Positions 32,591-45,400 of a stretch of 64,000 bases of DNA are shown one piece after another (position 1 is the stretch's first letter; the number at the start of each line of letters is the position of its first letter). Origin of the DNA: Astropecten irregularis (lineage: Eukaryota > Echinodermata > Asteroidea > Paxillosida > Astropectinidae); assembly GCA_963971285.1 (NCBI GenBank), contig OZ020244.1, forward strand, positions 19,468,001 to 19,532,000, written 5' to 3'. The notes beneath the pieces were generated by a model. It ran no database searches. It saw only the letters and a list, made by a program, of their open reading frames with translations, and was not told where the DNA came from. A program made the translations under genes and the position numbers.

Positions 32591-35500
32591 CTGCTTTATG
32601 AAGCCTCAAGTCACCATATCACAACAAACTGAAGCACTGAACCCCAGGTTGTCATACCCTGTCATAGTAACACAATGACCCCCCCCCCCCCTTCAAAAAA
32701 ACTTGTTAAGGGTATACAAATTATGATAATCAGCTCGGCGCATTGATTTGGGGGCTACTATAATAGTGTGGTGCATGCACCCCATCACAGACATTGAAAA
32801 AAAATCTAACATCTAACTTCATGGGGACGGAGTACTCTTTATCTACGTTTTGTCACACTACGCCTTTTTTTCCTCTAAGAGGGCATATGACAATTTACCT
32901 ATGTTTGGAGGAAAGTAAAGGTGGAGAGTATCGGCGTCAGAATTCCCGAAATAATAATCGCAACAAGTTTGATGGCATCTACAGAGCTCCGTATAATCGA
33001 AATCATCCATGCTATTAATTTTATTATTATTATTCATGATCAAGTTCGGATGTCATACAATGTCACATGAATGATCCGTCATTTGGCATTGGAGTATTAT
33101 ATCAAAACACAATGCTTGAAAGACACAGACAAAGGTCACAGTATAATTAATGATTACCCTGTGTATGCTTTTATGTAAAAACTGGGTTGGCGAAGATTCA
33201 CTGCAAATAAATCGTCCAAAGTCCTTAATTTTTACAATTGATTGAACACGTCACTGTGAGTGCGTTCAACAACAAAAATGGCATCATATAAAATGCACGT
33301 TGACTACAATATACATCGGCCGATCCGGAGGGTGCGTGTTCACTGTTTAATGCCTCCAACACTAAGCTTGGATGGGCGAGTTAAAACTTAGAGGGTGCGT
33401 GTTCACCGTTGTTTATTGGTAGGTAAGATTGCCTCCAACTATTAAAGCTTGGATAGCTTAAAATCCCATAGGGCACCGGCGTGCTCTATGGTTATTGAAT
33501 TGTATTCTGCATATGCTGTACTCATGGAAGTACTCACCAGCGGCCGGCGCCGGCGGGGGGTTGGTATTCGCACACCTACCTTTCGATCGGTTTTTGTTAG
33601 CGGTTAAAGTTAAGAACTTTAATCAGTGCTGTGTCCCGGGTCCGGTCAATCCGAGTCCGAGGCATGCATAATATACATAATAATTCAAAATCACACAATT
33701 TGGTTATTTTTATATCAAAATGATAAATTACAGCAAGACAGTTTAATATTACTGGTTCAAATAAAAACAGCCTAATCAAAACAGAGAGATCTGAAACGTA
33801 TGTACTGGGAAGTGGAATAACTGCCCTCTTTTGGAACACATCATAGTTTATTTGAAGTAAATACCAAGGATTTCAGAAATTGTTGGATACTTCACTTTGA
33901 CAACGTTGGGTAAAGTCAGTTTGGTTTATAGTATTTTCACCAACGTTGGGTAAAAACGGTCAATGTTTATGGCTGTTGCTGTAACTAAATAATTGAATGC
34001 AGGCTTTACCAGAGTTGAGATTCTCATGGAGAAAATGGAAAATATGAAATTTGTGGGTGTTTTATAAAAGTCTCACTGAAAACTTAACCTTGTTATTTTG
34101 TTCTCATTTTATGAAGACCCGTGTCGATCAAGAGTTGTTTATCAGTTATGGTTTGTCATGTGTTGTTAAAAGTAGTTTTTGCAGTAAGAACTCTTCTTTT
34201 GACATTGGAAAAGCTAGAGTTTTTACAGTTGAAATTAAATTCACGGCACACTCTATAAACTGGTCAAATTTACCGGTCTTGAACCGGACTTGGCCAGGGG
34301 CGTAGCCACGGGGGGCCTGGGGGCACGTTCCCCCCCCCCCCCCCCCCCACAAATTTGGCATGCCCCCCCCCCCCCCCCAGGTGCCCCCCAGAAAAAATCG
34401 TGGGTATAGAAAAAAAAAATCTGTAGGGTATGATAGCTATAAAGGAAATAAAAACAACTTAACAGCTTATACTGTTCAAAAATGATATTTTTTACTTTCA
34501 GCAAATGTTCTTGAGTCCTTAAAACCTTACAGTGAAGAAATCTGTGCAACATTTCAGTGTAAAACTGCAATTTTCTTACGCGCTTACGGTTGCGAACTTC
34601 AAAACAGCCCATCTGCCATTTTGTCTGGTTTGGCTAGTTAGTCTGGTCCCAAGATTGAATTTCTCCCGCTCAAGAGTGTTGGATTAAAAACAAAAAATAA
34701 TGAAGTAATAATATAAATAAACGAAAAAAATTTTCGGAACAATTGCTTCCAAAATAAGGCTCATATTGCACCAAAGAAATACAGATTCATGGGCAAAAAT
34801 ATCAAGACAGATACGGTAACAGTCATTGTGGAAATTTCAGTCCCATACGGTGCCCACTTTTTGAGAAAACAGTGAAAAACGGCCACAGTATTATTTTTGA
34901 TCTTTTAAAAGATGAGATGTCTCATGGTACGATACTGCAAAAGGCGGTTTGACCAACCCTCATCTAACTAATTATTTTACATCAATTATCATTGTGGTTT
35001 GTTCTTTAGCCGATAAGATTTGTTTGCCAATGGCCCAAAGAAAATAAAAACACCTCCCAAAATAATATTCCTTTTCCCGCTATCCGACTGGCACTGCAGG
35101 TCTTGCTACAGTTTTCAAGTTATCCTCCATTTCAAAACAATGTAGGGCCAAATCTTAAGCCAACATTTCTCAAGTCACCACAACAGACTGATGCACTGAA
35201 CCCCCAGATTGCCATAACGTGTCATAGTCACACAATATATTATTAATATTTAACATTGAAGGTTATAATACGATAATCAGCTCGGTGCATTGATTTGGGG
35301 GCTACTATAGTATAGTGCATGCACCCGGCACAGACATCAAATCATGCGAACGGAGTATTACGTTTTTGTTTCCTTCGAGAGGGCATCTGTATATTTATGA
35401 CAATTACCTGTGTGTGGAGGAAAGTAAAGGTGGGAAAATAATGTGAAGATCACCTACTGTAATCGTGCTCTCGAAACTTAATCGCAGCAAGTTTGATGGC

Positions 35501-36121
35501 ATTTACAGAGCACCGTAGAATTGAAATCATCTATGCTATTAATTATATTATTATCATTGATTTCCATTAATGAGTATTGTTATTATTCATGATCAATTTC
35601 AGATGTCATACATTGTCTGTCGCGAGCATGGCATTTGGAGTATATATCAAAACGAAATAACGCTTAAAAAGACACTGACAATTGTCTATCAGTATAATTA
35701 ATGATTAACCTGTGTTAACTTTTAAGTGAAAACTGGGTTGACAAAGATTCAATGCAAAGAAATCGTCGAAAAATCTTAATTTGTACAATGATTGAACACG
35801 TCACTGTGAGTGCGTTCAACAACAAAATGGCAACATATAAAATGCACGCTGACTATTATATACATCGGCCGATCCGGAGGGTGTGTGTTCACTTGTGTTT
35901 GTTTATTAATGCTTCCAACAGAGCTAGGAAGAGCTCCAACTAACTTTGGATGGGCGAGTTGAAACCTCCCATAGGGCACATTGACTCTATGGTATATTAT
36001 TATGTACTATATGCAAATACGCCCCAGGCCAAGCGGCCGGCGCACGTATTTCTATATTTCGCACACCTACCTTTCGATCGGTTTTTGTTAGCGGTTAAAG
36101 TTAAGAACTTTAATCAGCTAT

Positions 36122-37763
36122 CCGTGTCCCGGGTCCGGTCAATCCGAGTCCGAGGCATGCATAATATACATAATAATTCAAAATCACACAATTTGGTTTT
36201 TTTTTTTTTCAAGATGATAAATTACAGCAAGACAGTTTTATACTACTGGTTCAAATCAAAACAGCTTAATCAAAACAGAGAGATCTGAAACGTATGTACT
36301 GGAAAGTGGAATAACTGCCCTCTTTTGGAATACATCGTATAGTTTATTTGAAGTAAATACCAAGGATTTATGAAATTGTTGGATACTTCACTTTGAAAAC
36401 GTTGGGTAAAGTCAGTTTTGTTTATAGTATTTTCACCAACGTTCATGGGTAAAAATGGTCAAATGTTTATGGCTGTTGCTGTAACTAAATAATTGAATGC
36501 AGGCTTTACCAGAGTTGAGATTCTCATGAAGAAAAAGGAAAATATGAAATTTGTGAGTGTTTTGTAAACGTCTCACTGAAAACTTAACCTTGTTATTTGT
36601 TCTCATTTTATGAAGGCCCATGTCGATCAAGAGTTGTTTATCAGTTATGGTTTGTCATGTGTTTTTAAAAGTAGTTTTTGCAGTAAGAACTCTTCTTTTG
36701 ACATTGGAAAAAGGTAGAGTTTTTACAGTTGAAATTAAATTCACGGCACACTCTACAAACTGGTCAAATTTACCGGTCTTGAACCGGACTTGGCCAGGGG
36801 CGTAGCTACGGGGGGGCCTGAGGGGGCACGTGCCCCCCCCCCCCCACAAATTTGGCGTGCCCCCCCCCCCCCCCCCAGGTGCCCCCCAGAAAAAATCGTG
36901 GGTAAAGAAAAAAAATAATCTGTAGGGTATGATAGCTATAAAGGAAATAAAAACAACTTTACAGCTTTTACTGTTCCAAAATGATATTTTTTACTTTCAG
37001 CAAATGTTCTTGAGTCCTTAAAACCTTACAGTGAAGAAATCTGTGCAACATTTCAGTGTAAAACTGCAATTTTCTTACGCGCTTACGGTTGCGAACTTCA
37101 AAACAGCCCATCTGCCATTTTGTCTGGTTTGGCTAGTTAGTCTGGTCCCAAGATTGAATTTCTCCCGCTCAAGAGTGTTGGATTAAAAAGAAATAATAAA
37201 GTAATAATTATAAATAAATGAAAAAATTTATCGGAACAATTGCTTCCAAAATAAGGCACATATTGCACCAAAGAATATCTAGAACCCCAGAGCTTCCAGG
37301 GCCCTTAAGCAGGCCCTGGACCCCGGCCGCAAGGCCTTCGCGCTTATCCATGATTTTCCAGGGAGCGTGGAAATAAAATACGCCAATTCAATAGCGACGG
37401 ATGCGTTTCGGGGCGATCAAAGCTAGCTAATTTTGTCTTCCCCCTCTTCCAGCTCTTATGTAGTCTTTCTGTTTCCCTTTTATTTTATTTTTATTTGTAT
37501 TATTATTATTTTTTTTGCTTGAAGAAAAGGTTGCCCCACGCCCGCTGGATCCGCCCCCCCCCCCCCCGCATTTCTCATATTTTGCAAATCTCAAGTTTTG
37601 AAAAAAATCCGGGTGCCCCCCCCCCCCCACACACAAAATTCCAAGGCCCCCCAGTGCCCCCCTGCTGAAAAAAATCCTAGCTACGCCGCTGGACTTGGCC
37701 CGAGTCATCGAGTCAAAGAGCTCGAGTCCGAGGGGGAGACCGGCCTCGAGTCTCACAGCACTG
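36122..37763. mobile_element. Outer hAT-type insertion in segment C (nested)
   Basis: Flanked by the 8-bp direct repeat TCAGCTAT (36114-36121 and 37764-37771). Right terminus CTCACAGCACTG; the matching left terminus CAGTGCTGTG is intact in segment B (about 33625) and eroded in C. Segment A has the unfilled site (TTAATCAGCTATTAATATAA, near 31530). Contains the 36795-37691 element. No transposase ORF. Confidence 0.75.
36795..37691. mobile_element. Inner 897-bp hAT-type element
   Basis: Termini CAGGGGCGTAGCTACGG and complement of CAGCGGCGTAGCTAGG; perfect 8-bp target duplication GACTTGGC at 36787-36794 and 37692-37699. Long poly-C/poly-G tracts follow the left end. Segment B carries the same left end and flank at 34294 but loses the right end, so insertion came before the B/C duplication. 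No transposase. Confidence 0.85.
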
Positions 37764-37809
37764 TCAGCTATTAATATAAAATCAAATTAAGGATTGCAAA
37801 AACGGTTAA

Positions 37810-38354
37810 AGGTAGTATCATATACATTGGGTTTTGTCAAAGAATTAATACAGATTCATGGGCAAAATTAAAATTTCAGTCCCATAATATGGGACTGAAA
37901 TTTTCACAGATGACTATTACTGTATCGTCCTTGATATTTTTGCCCATGAATCTGTATTTCGTCGACGTTTTCACGAAGGGGCGAATTTGGCAAAAATAAA
38001 GATTTTTTTATGGTGCCCACTTTTTGAGAAAACAGTGAAAAACGGCCATAGTATTTCTAATTTTAATTAAGAGTATTTCTCTTTTATTTTTGATCTTTTA
38101 AAAGATCAAAAAGATTTTCGGTCGTTGTTTTATTAATTTCTGAAAGAAATACACCATTTCAGGTAGTTGCGATGATCGTAACCCTAAGGTCCCTGTCCCC
38201 ATGTCAGACCTAGGGTTACGATCATCGCAACTACATTTCAGGCGGAAACATTTTAACTGTATGTTTCTACCACCACCATCTTCATACCCTGTAAGTTATA
38301 CGTAAATCTGTGAACATTTCCGTTTTGGTGTCTTACCAAAGTATGATACTACCT
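37810..38354. mobile_element. TTAA-flanked MITE, interrupted by a 70-bp hairpin
   Basis: Termini AGGTAGTATCATA and its complement TATGATACTACCT, between TTAA at 37806-37809 and 38355-38358. Shared interior words: CAGATTCATGGGCAAAA, GTGCCCACTTTTTGAGAAAA, TTTTGATCTTTTAAAAGATC and GTATGTTTCTACCACCACCA. TTAA duplication fits piggyBac or Kolobok. Confidence 0.8.
38164..38233. mobile_element. 70-bp perfect-ended hairpin with 9-bp target duplication
   Basis: Starts TAGTTGCGATGATCGTAACC, ends with its exact complement, and is palindromic almost throughout. Flanked by CATTTCAGG at 38155-38163 and 38234-38242; this word is present once in sister MITEs. Single-copy form of the element that carries the satellite at 19385-20094. 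Confidence 0.88.
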
Positions 38355-38846
38355 TTAACACGATCAGCTGGAATCCATGCTATGACACACAAGGATATAA
38401 TTCCTTAAGACAAACCAGCGAGTCGGATTATTCCTTGACATCCACTGTTCCGTTTTCCATGCAGAGAGACACGGTCTGGTGTAAAACTTGGAAGGTAACA
38501 AAATCATTTATAAAGATTAAAAAGTAGTTATTTTATACGAAGAGAAAATTTACTGTTGTTGCATTTTTAATTTGGTAATTGGAAAATACGATTTCCATCA
38601 CAAAATAATCTGAAATTTAGACAATCTCAAAGTAAGTACAGGTTAAGGGATTTTACATACAGTGTTTGGTATCGTTTTATTACTTTATTAGCAAGCACAA
38701 TAATTACAATAATAGGGAAAGACAATTATTTTCTGCACCAAGCTTGAGGCCATAGGCCTGGGTGTACATCCGGTCGCTCTTTGAATCTGTCGGAATTCCG
38801 ATTGTCATTAGTATTCGAACTTAGGGTTGCAATAAGTTCGAATACT

Positions 38847-39170
38847 TAGGTAATATCATACTTTGGTTTTTGTCAAAGAAATGCAGATTCATGGGCACAA
38901 ATATCAAGACAGATACAGTGACAGCTAGTCATCTGTGAAAACTGCAGTGCCATACGGTGCCCACTTTTTGAGAAAACAGTGAAAAACGGCCACAGCATTT
39001 CTTAAGTATTTTCTCTTTTATTTTTTATCTTTTAAAAGATAAAAATACAGCATTCCATGCGAGAAATGTTAACAGTATGTTTCTATCATCATCATCTTCA
39101 TACCCTGTATGTTATAGGTAAATCTGTGAACATTTCTGTTTTGGCTTCTGGCCAAAGTATGATACTACCT
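38847..39170. mobile_element. TTAA-type MITE copy
   Basis: Same family as 37810-38354 (TAATATCATACTTTGGTTTT at left; CAAAGTATGATACTACCT then TTAA at right). Left flank eroded. Ends about 290 bases before the start codon of the UBA/UBX/LRR gene. Confidence 0.7.
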
Positions 39171-39457
39171 TTAATAACGTATTAGTAGCGTCGTCAGGGT
39201 AGGCTACCTTTATTGACTAACTAGAGTTTGAAAATGTGCATTAATATTTGTGCTTTCGTAGCAACAACTACTTCATCAGATGTAATAGAAGATGTAGATT
39301 CCCGATCAGATCAGACGAACTCCACATAACGAGCGCCCTCTTGCGACAAGTGTACGTAATAAAAGGTGAAGCACAGTAAATAAACACCACGAATTTCATT
39401 TAGCTGAACTGAGTTGGACGAGGAACAAAACAACACTCACACAGGCTCAAAATAATC

Positions 39458-42432
39458 ATGTCGGACTCCGCACAGGTAAATAAATCTTTTGCTCATCTTT
39501 TGTTTGTCTGTTTTGTTTTGAATAAATTCATGAAAACGGGTTCTTTCGTGAAGTTTGAAGATAGAATTGGAATCAAGCAAAGTTGTACCGACGGAAAATG
39601 GCAGTAACGTTAGGGCTTTAGCAGACGACAAAATGGCCGAAATGTTTTCGATTAACATTTTGTCATGTAGGCCGACACACTTTAAAAGATTTTACGGGAA
39701 CTCACGAACAATATGGAAAAAGCGTTACCAGTTGCTTACTGGATGTAAGTTAATGGGTTACATTATCAACTTCAATCTGAGAGGGTGTTTAATATTAAAA
39801 GGCTAGGCCTACATGAAATTGATATGGCAAAGGTCACAGCGGAACACTGCATTCACACTTTGTCCGAACAATATGTACTGTGTAGGCATATAGATCAGGG
39901 CGGACATCTGGGTACTTTCATTCTCATAACTTGACAACCGATGAAAACTAACATGTAGATGGCGCAAGCTACGGACAAATCACGCACAAACCGCCCGTCG
40001 TCGAGAATTGTTTTCCGAATATTTTTGTCAAGAAGCAGAAATTGTGTTCTACACGACTTTCATTGTCTAGTCAAAGTTTTTCCTCAGACAATAATCCTTC
40101 TTTGATGTACCGTATACTAAGATTAAACAATTCTTGCAGCTTTTTGTCTTAAAAACCATACAACTTAAGTAAATGCTTTGTTTTCATCGGCTCCAAGGTT
40201 GGCGAGTTGGAATAAGGTCACTCTCAGCGCTGATCTAATAGGGCCTAGGCCTAATCCTGTGACAATTTGCGAAAACCCGACGCAATTTTTCTTATAAAAC
40301 ATAAAGAATGGTTTTGATCTTACCCCGAGATCATGTTTTCGGTCTTTGTTTGACTAATTTCTGGAAATACTCCATTTCAGGTGGGAATATTTTAACAGCA
40401 TGTTTCTACCAGCACTGTCTTCATATCCTGAAAGTTATGATATGTAAATCTGTGAACATTCATGTTTGGGTATGTTACCAATACTGTAGACCTGTACTGT
40501 ACCTTTAACAGTTAAAGGAGTAGTATCATACTTTGGTAGCATACCAAAACTGAAATCTTCACAGTTTTACCTATAACTTACAGGGTATAGGCCTAAAGAT
40601 GGTGATGGTAGAAACAAACCGTTAAAATGGTTCTATCTGAAATCCTTCATTTATCCAGAAAAGAGTCAAACCAGTGACCAAAATTATTTTTGATCTTTTA
40701 AAGATCAAAAATAAAAGAGAAAATACTTACGAAATGCTGTGACCATTGTCCAAAAATTTCTCAAAAGGTGGGCACCGTATGGGACTGAAATTTTCACAGA
40801 TGACTGTTACTGTATCTTCCTTGATATTTCTGCCCATGAATCTGTATTTCTTTGACAAAAACCAAAGTATGATATAACCTTTAAATTGTGTCTGTGACTG
40901 TACTGGTAATAGTGGTAAGGACTTAGTAAGGACTAAAGGTGTTTTTGACAATACAATGATGAATGATTGTTATTAGTTGATACGCCTCAAATGCAGCACC
41001 AGCCATTTGTGTTCTTTATCTCAAAACGCCCTCAGTCGGGCACCATTTTAGTCCCATGGGGTTTGTGCACAGGGTGTCAAAGTGATTGATGTCTGTCAGT
41101 GGAACTCTTTCTGGGTATATTTTGCTGGCACCGGCATTCTTCCTTCTTTTGCCATGCCCTTACTCTGATTGGTCAATTTGTAGTACTATGTCATGTTGTC
41201 AGAAACGTACCTCCGGCAAAATAACATTTAGAAAAAGAAAGCCGGCATAAATAAGTTATTTAAATATCATTTTGTTTTTTTTATTCAGACTGTCGACTCA
41301 TTATTAGCCTCGTTAGTAGGCATGGGATTTCAGCTGGACCGGTGCCAAGCAGCAGTGCATTGTGGGAAGCTCACCGTTCAGGAGGCAGTAGAGTGGTAAG
41401 TTGAAGCAGAATGGATTTTCCAGTGGTCAAAGTTCAGACATGACAATGGATTGGAGTCTGTCATTGTCTTCTTTTACCTCAGTCAAACTCGGTTACATGC
41501 GGCATGGAAAACAAATGACATTGCTAAGGTGGGCGGGGCTTAAGAGCAACGGTCTATGTTGTTGGGTCACAACAAGATGTGACAGCTTACTGTGGCTCGT
41601 TCATTTGAGGCCGTTAAATTTAATGGTTGAGTGTAGTCAAAGCTACCTACCCGACTCCTGTATTATTCACGTTCATTTATATGGCCTCCAACTGACTTAA
41701 ACTCAACAACCAAATTTGCTAAATTGCTAATCTGATTAATAATTTGCCATTTTATTGCTGATAAGTAGTTCTGTAAAATAGACACATACCGGTAACTGTT
41801 TAGTGTGAAGGCAAGGTCTTGTACTGTGTGTTTTTCCGGGACCAGAATTGACTGAATTTTCCCATCTTGAAATCAAATTTACCCATGGGATTTAAGGGAT
41901 AAGCTACCAATTGTGCTTCATTTGGAAACTGATGACAAGGGCAATTTAAAGACCATTTTTACTTTATCTTTGGCTTAGCAGGGATGTGAGACTTACAGAT
42001 TTTAATCTGATTTGAGATTTTTTGGTTTGGATTTTTAACTCTGAATTTCAGCTTTTTTGTACACCTGCTATGTACAAAAAAATATAGGAACTTTGAAATT
42101 TCAGCTGTTTGGTTGGTGTTTTCAAATTGTTTGGTGTGGCCACTCACTTCCCTGGTTTGGGGCCAATTTCACGAAGCACTAATATTGATCTTAAGTGTGA
42201 ATTAATCTTTAATAATTGCTAAGCAAAGTGTGATGTCACAGTACAAATCACTATGGTGATACTTACAACGCATCTTAAGATTAATCTTAGTGCCTTGTGA
42301 AATCCAGCTCAGGTCATAATGCATCCACTTTGCAAACTTTCTCTGTGTAGGCTCCTGCAGGGCCATGGTGCAGAAGAAGGCAGCATCCCTACGCGCTCTG
42401 CTCCGACATTGAGTCTCAACCAACAGCAAGAG
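39458..42432 (+). CDS. Exons 1-3: start and UBA domain
   Basis: Exon 1 (39458-39475) encodes only MSDSAQ before donor CAG|gtaaat. Exon 2 (41289-41395) gives a typical three-helix ubiquitin-associated domain: LLASLVGMGFQLDRCQAAV with the MGF loop at 18-20, then TVQEAVEW. The closing Trp codon is split and completed by exon 3 (42351-42432), LLQGHGAEEG, then a linker. UBA domains bind ubiquitin. A Met-start exon of six codons followed by the UBA is the layout also seen in UBXN1-like genes. Confidence 0.85.
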
Positions 42433-45400
42433 GTCAGTCTTGTAATCTACTCCAAGACGATTTTTCTACAGGTCTCCTAATGGCATCTTTAGCAACCATT
42501 GCTAGGGAGTATTATTATTTGGGTCATTCTACCAAGTTGGGGCACAATTTGTGATGGTTTCCCTGTTCATTAGTGAACTTGTAATTCTCTTACTTGATGG
42601 CTCACATTCCCTGTTCATCAAAGAGGGCTGGGTAGCTCAGTGGGGAAGAGCGCTGGTAAGGTATATTGGAGGTCGCTGGTTAGAATCCCACTCCAGTCAA
42701 TTTTTCTTCCTTCACTTTTCAATGACTTTAGGATTTGATAATAATTTGATAATGGTAATTTATCAAATGATGCAAGTAATAAACTGCTGCAAACTGCTCA
42801 TCGGCCAAAATAATGACCTGAAATCTATAAAATGCTTGGAGTTAGGAGGGCCTGATGCATTTCAATCCTAACAGGATCTTTATTGAAGGCTGAGTTAGTT
42901 ACAGATTTTTTTTTTTTCTCCCAGACAAGACCTACAACAGAAGTGCCTGACACCAACTATCTCCCGTTCAGCCTACCGCCTGTTGCTGCCCCCGGCCCCA
43001 CCAGCCTCCCTAGGGACTCCCAGACCCCTACCTCCCCTGGTAACACAGGGGATGACAGCAGCAAGTTCCAACAGCAGGACGTGGTGAGCAGGTTCTCCCT
43101 CTCCGAGAGGAAGCGACAGGAGAAAGACCGATGGGAGAAGGAGCAGAGAGAGAAGGCAGCATTGGAGGCACGTCAGGCCAGACAACAGGCGAAACAGGTG
43201 CGTGGTCAGCTTCATTTGATTTGAACCTTGCCTGATGAGCTTCTAGAGCACAGTATGAATAATTTGCTTTAATGGTACAACACAAGTTGTTGACTCAGGC
43301 GATACATGTATTACTATTCTGTAGGCATTCCCGAAATGGGTAGAGACTTGGAGATGAGCTTGTGGAGGTCTTTGATTGGTTGATAAGGATGCGGCGTTGA
43401 AGGTTACTTGGTGAGATGCAGTGATATTTAGCAGAACATTTGAGACGAAGGCACTGTGGTCTCCGCTGCTGCCTTTGATTTCCCTGGTCCTGAAATGATC
43501 AGTCTGTGCAAAATAAGCAGAATTGCTATCACGGTGTCTGATTTAGTACTAGTCTGATTATCATTAAATTACAAACCATTTATATGACATTTTGAAAACT
43601 CTTTGCTGTACGTTTAGGAAAGGAGTTACATCCTGAAGAATATCGAGGCGGACAAGGAAGCCAGGCATCAGCTAGGCAAGCTACCCACCAGCCCCAAGAG
43701 TACCAATCAACAGGAGGGCCCAATGGAGGTGTCTTCCTCTGCCCAGCTACCCACCAACCCCCAAGCACCTGCTACTGCTCCAAAACACCCCGATGAGAGC
43801 AGCACCTCAGCGTCTCCAGATACACAGAAGGCTAAGAGCACCCCGGCAATGTGCATGTTGCAGGTGTGTAAAAAAACTGAATATTGGTATGTTTTTCTGA
43901 GCATTTAACCTTGACCCCCCTAGACATTTATATTAAGGTCCTTCCTCAACCTGCCACACTGCTTAGGGGTACACAATCTGTTTAATTTCAAGAGCAACTT
44001 CATGAGAATGGTACACAACCCGTCAAATTTCAACAGGCTTTTGTTGTTGGGTTTGGGCTTAATATGTGACCCAGACTCAGTCAGAATGTTCACTTTCTTT
44101 CATGATGGGGGAGAAGCAAGTACCTAAAGGAAGGCATAGCTGTTTGCGGTGAAGGCATACCCCCTTGCGCTGTGATAATCAATTGCAGACATGAGGTCAC
44201 TGCTTGTCTGTATATCTTAGAGAGTTTTTATAGCTTTCAGGAATTTTGTCAGACCATGAAGGAATGAAATGGGTAATACTGATCTCTGTGATCTGTGGAA
44301 GTGCTATACAGTAATTTGAGCACACGGTTTTGAATGGATCCCTCTTTTGATTAAAACAAGAAACTGCGGTGGTGTCAGTATATTATTTGGTAATTTGTAC
44401 ACCGCCAATCATCTTTTATTGAAATCTGGGAAGCTGGAAAGCTAATCATGAGCAAAAGACCTGTTGGGAAATCCGGGACATGTTGTCCATGCCGAATATT
44501 CTTCTAAGTTCATGTTCCTTTCAGGAATATCACCCACCAAGCCGGAGTTGTAGTGCATTTAGATGGATAAACACCACCGCAGTTTCTTGTTTTAATCAAA
44601 AGAGGGCTCCATTCAAAACCGTGTGCTCAGATTACTGTATACGATGGACTAGTATCATTGGTAGCCTCTCTAAGGCTCTTGTGGATTGTGTCTTGCTTTT
44701 CATTAGATAAGATTACCATTGGGGCAGAGCGTACGTGAGAAGTTCCCTCCCTCAGCGACTCTCCAGTCGGTCGTGGATCACATTAAGAGCCAGCACAGTG
44801 ACCTAACGTGCTTCGACCTCATCCAGGTAAACATGTAGCTCTTTGAAACCATACAAGTTGAATCAGCAGTGGACTTTGGTAAAGACAAATGGACAACAAG
44901 CATGCTTTGGAAGTGAAGTTTGCCTTCATTCTGATAAGAATCTGTTTGACAATGAGAAGCTTATTGCTTCTTGCTAGAATGAGATTCTAGTGACCAATGA
45001 AATTACAGCGTGCGGCCAAATCACACACCTCAAATTTTTCTTTTTTTTGCAACAAGATGATACAAAACAGCATTCATTAACAAGTTTTTGGAAGTAGCTC
45101 CATGTGAAATTAACCACTTCTTTGAGTAATTGTTGGGCTGTGAAGAATCCAGAAGTGAAGTTCCAGAAAGAACTAGAGAGAAATGACCACCAAAATCTAG
45201 GCATCAATTTGGCATCGATTTGATTGATTCGCATCAGACGCAGTTTCTGACTATTGGACCAATTTGATTTTTTTTTTTAAAGAGAAGATTTCTTTGTGAC
45301 AACTTCCCTTTGATCTGTTTTCAACCTTTTACAGCCTTTTCCTCATCGTCTGTTCACGTCGACTGATCTGGGATCATCCCTAGAACAGCTCAAGTTAACC

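Larger units (their letters stand above)
28858..37771. repeat. Three-copy segmental repeat block (A, B, C)
   Basis: Segment A (about 28858-31600), B (about 31605-35150) and C (about 35150-37771) share, in the same order, AGAATTAACAATATTAGTGA (A, B), the minisatellite (A, B), GATAATCAGCTCGG.GCATTG, GAACACGTCACTGTGAGTGC, and CGCACACCTACCTTTCGATC with GAACTTTAATCAGC. B and C also share a hAT-type insertion that A lacks. No gene is recognised in the block. Confidence 0.85.
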
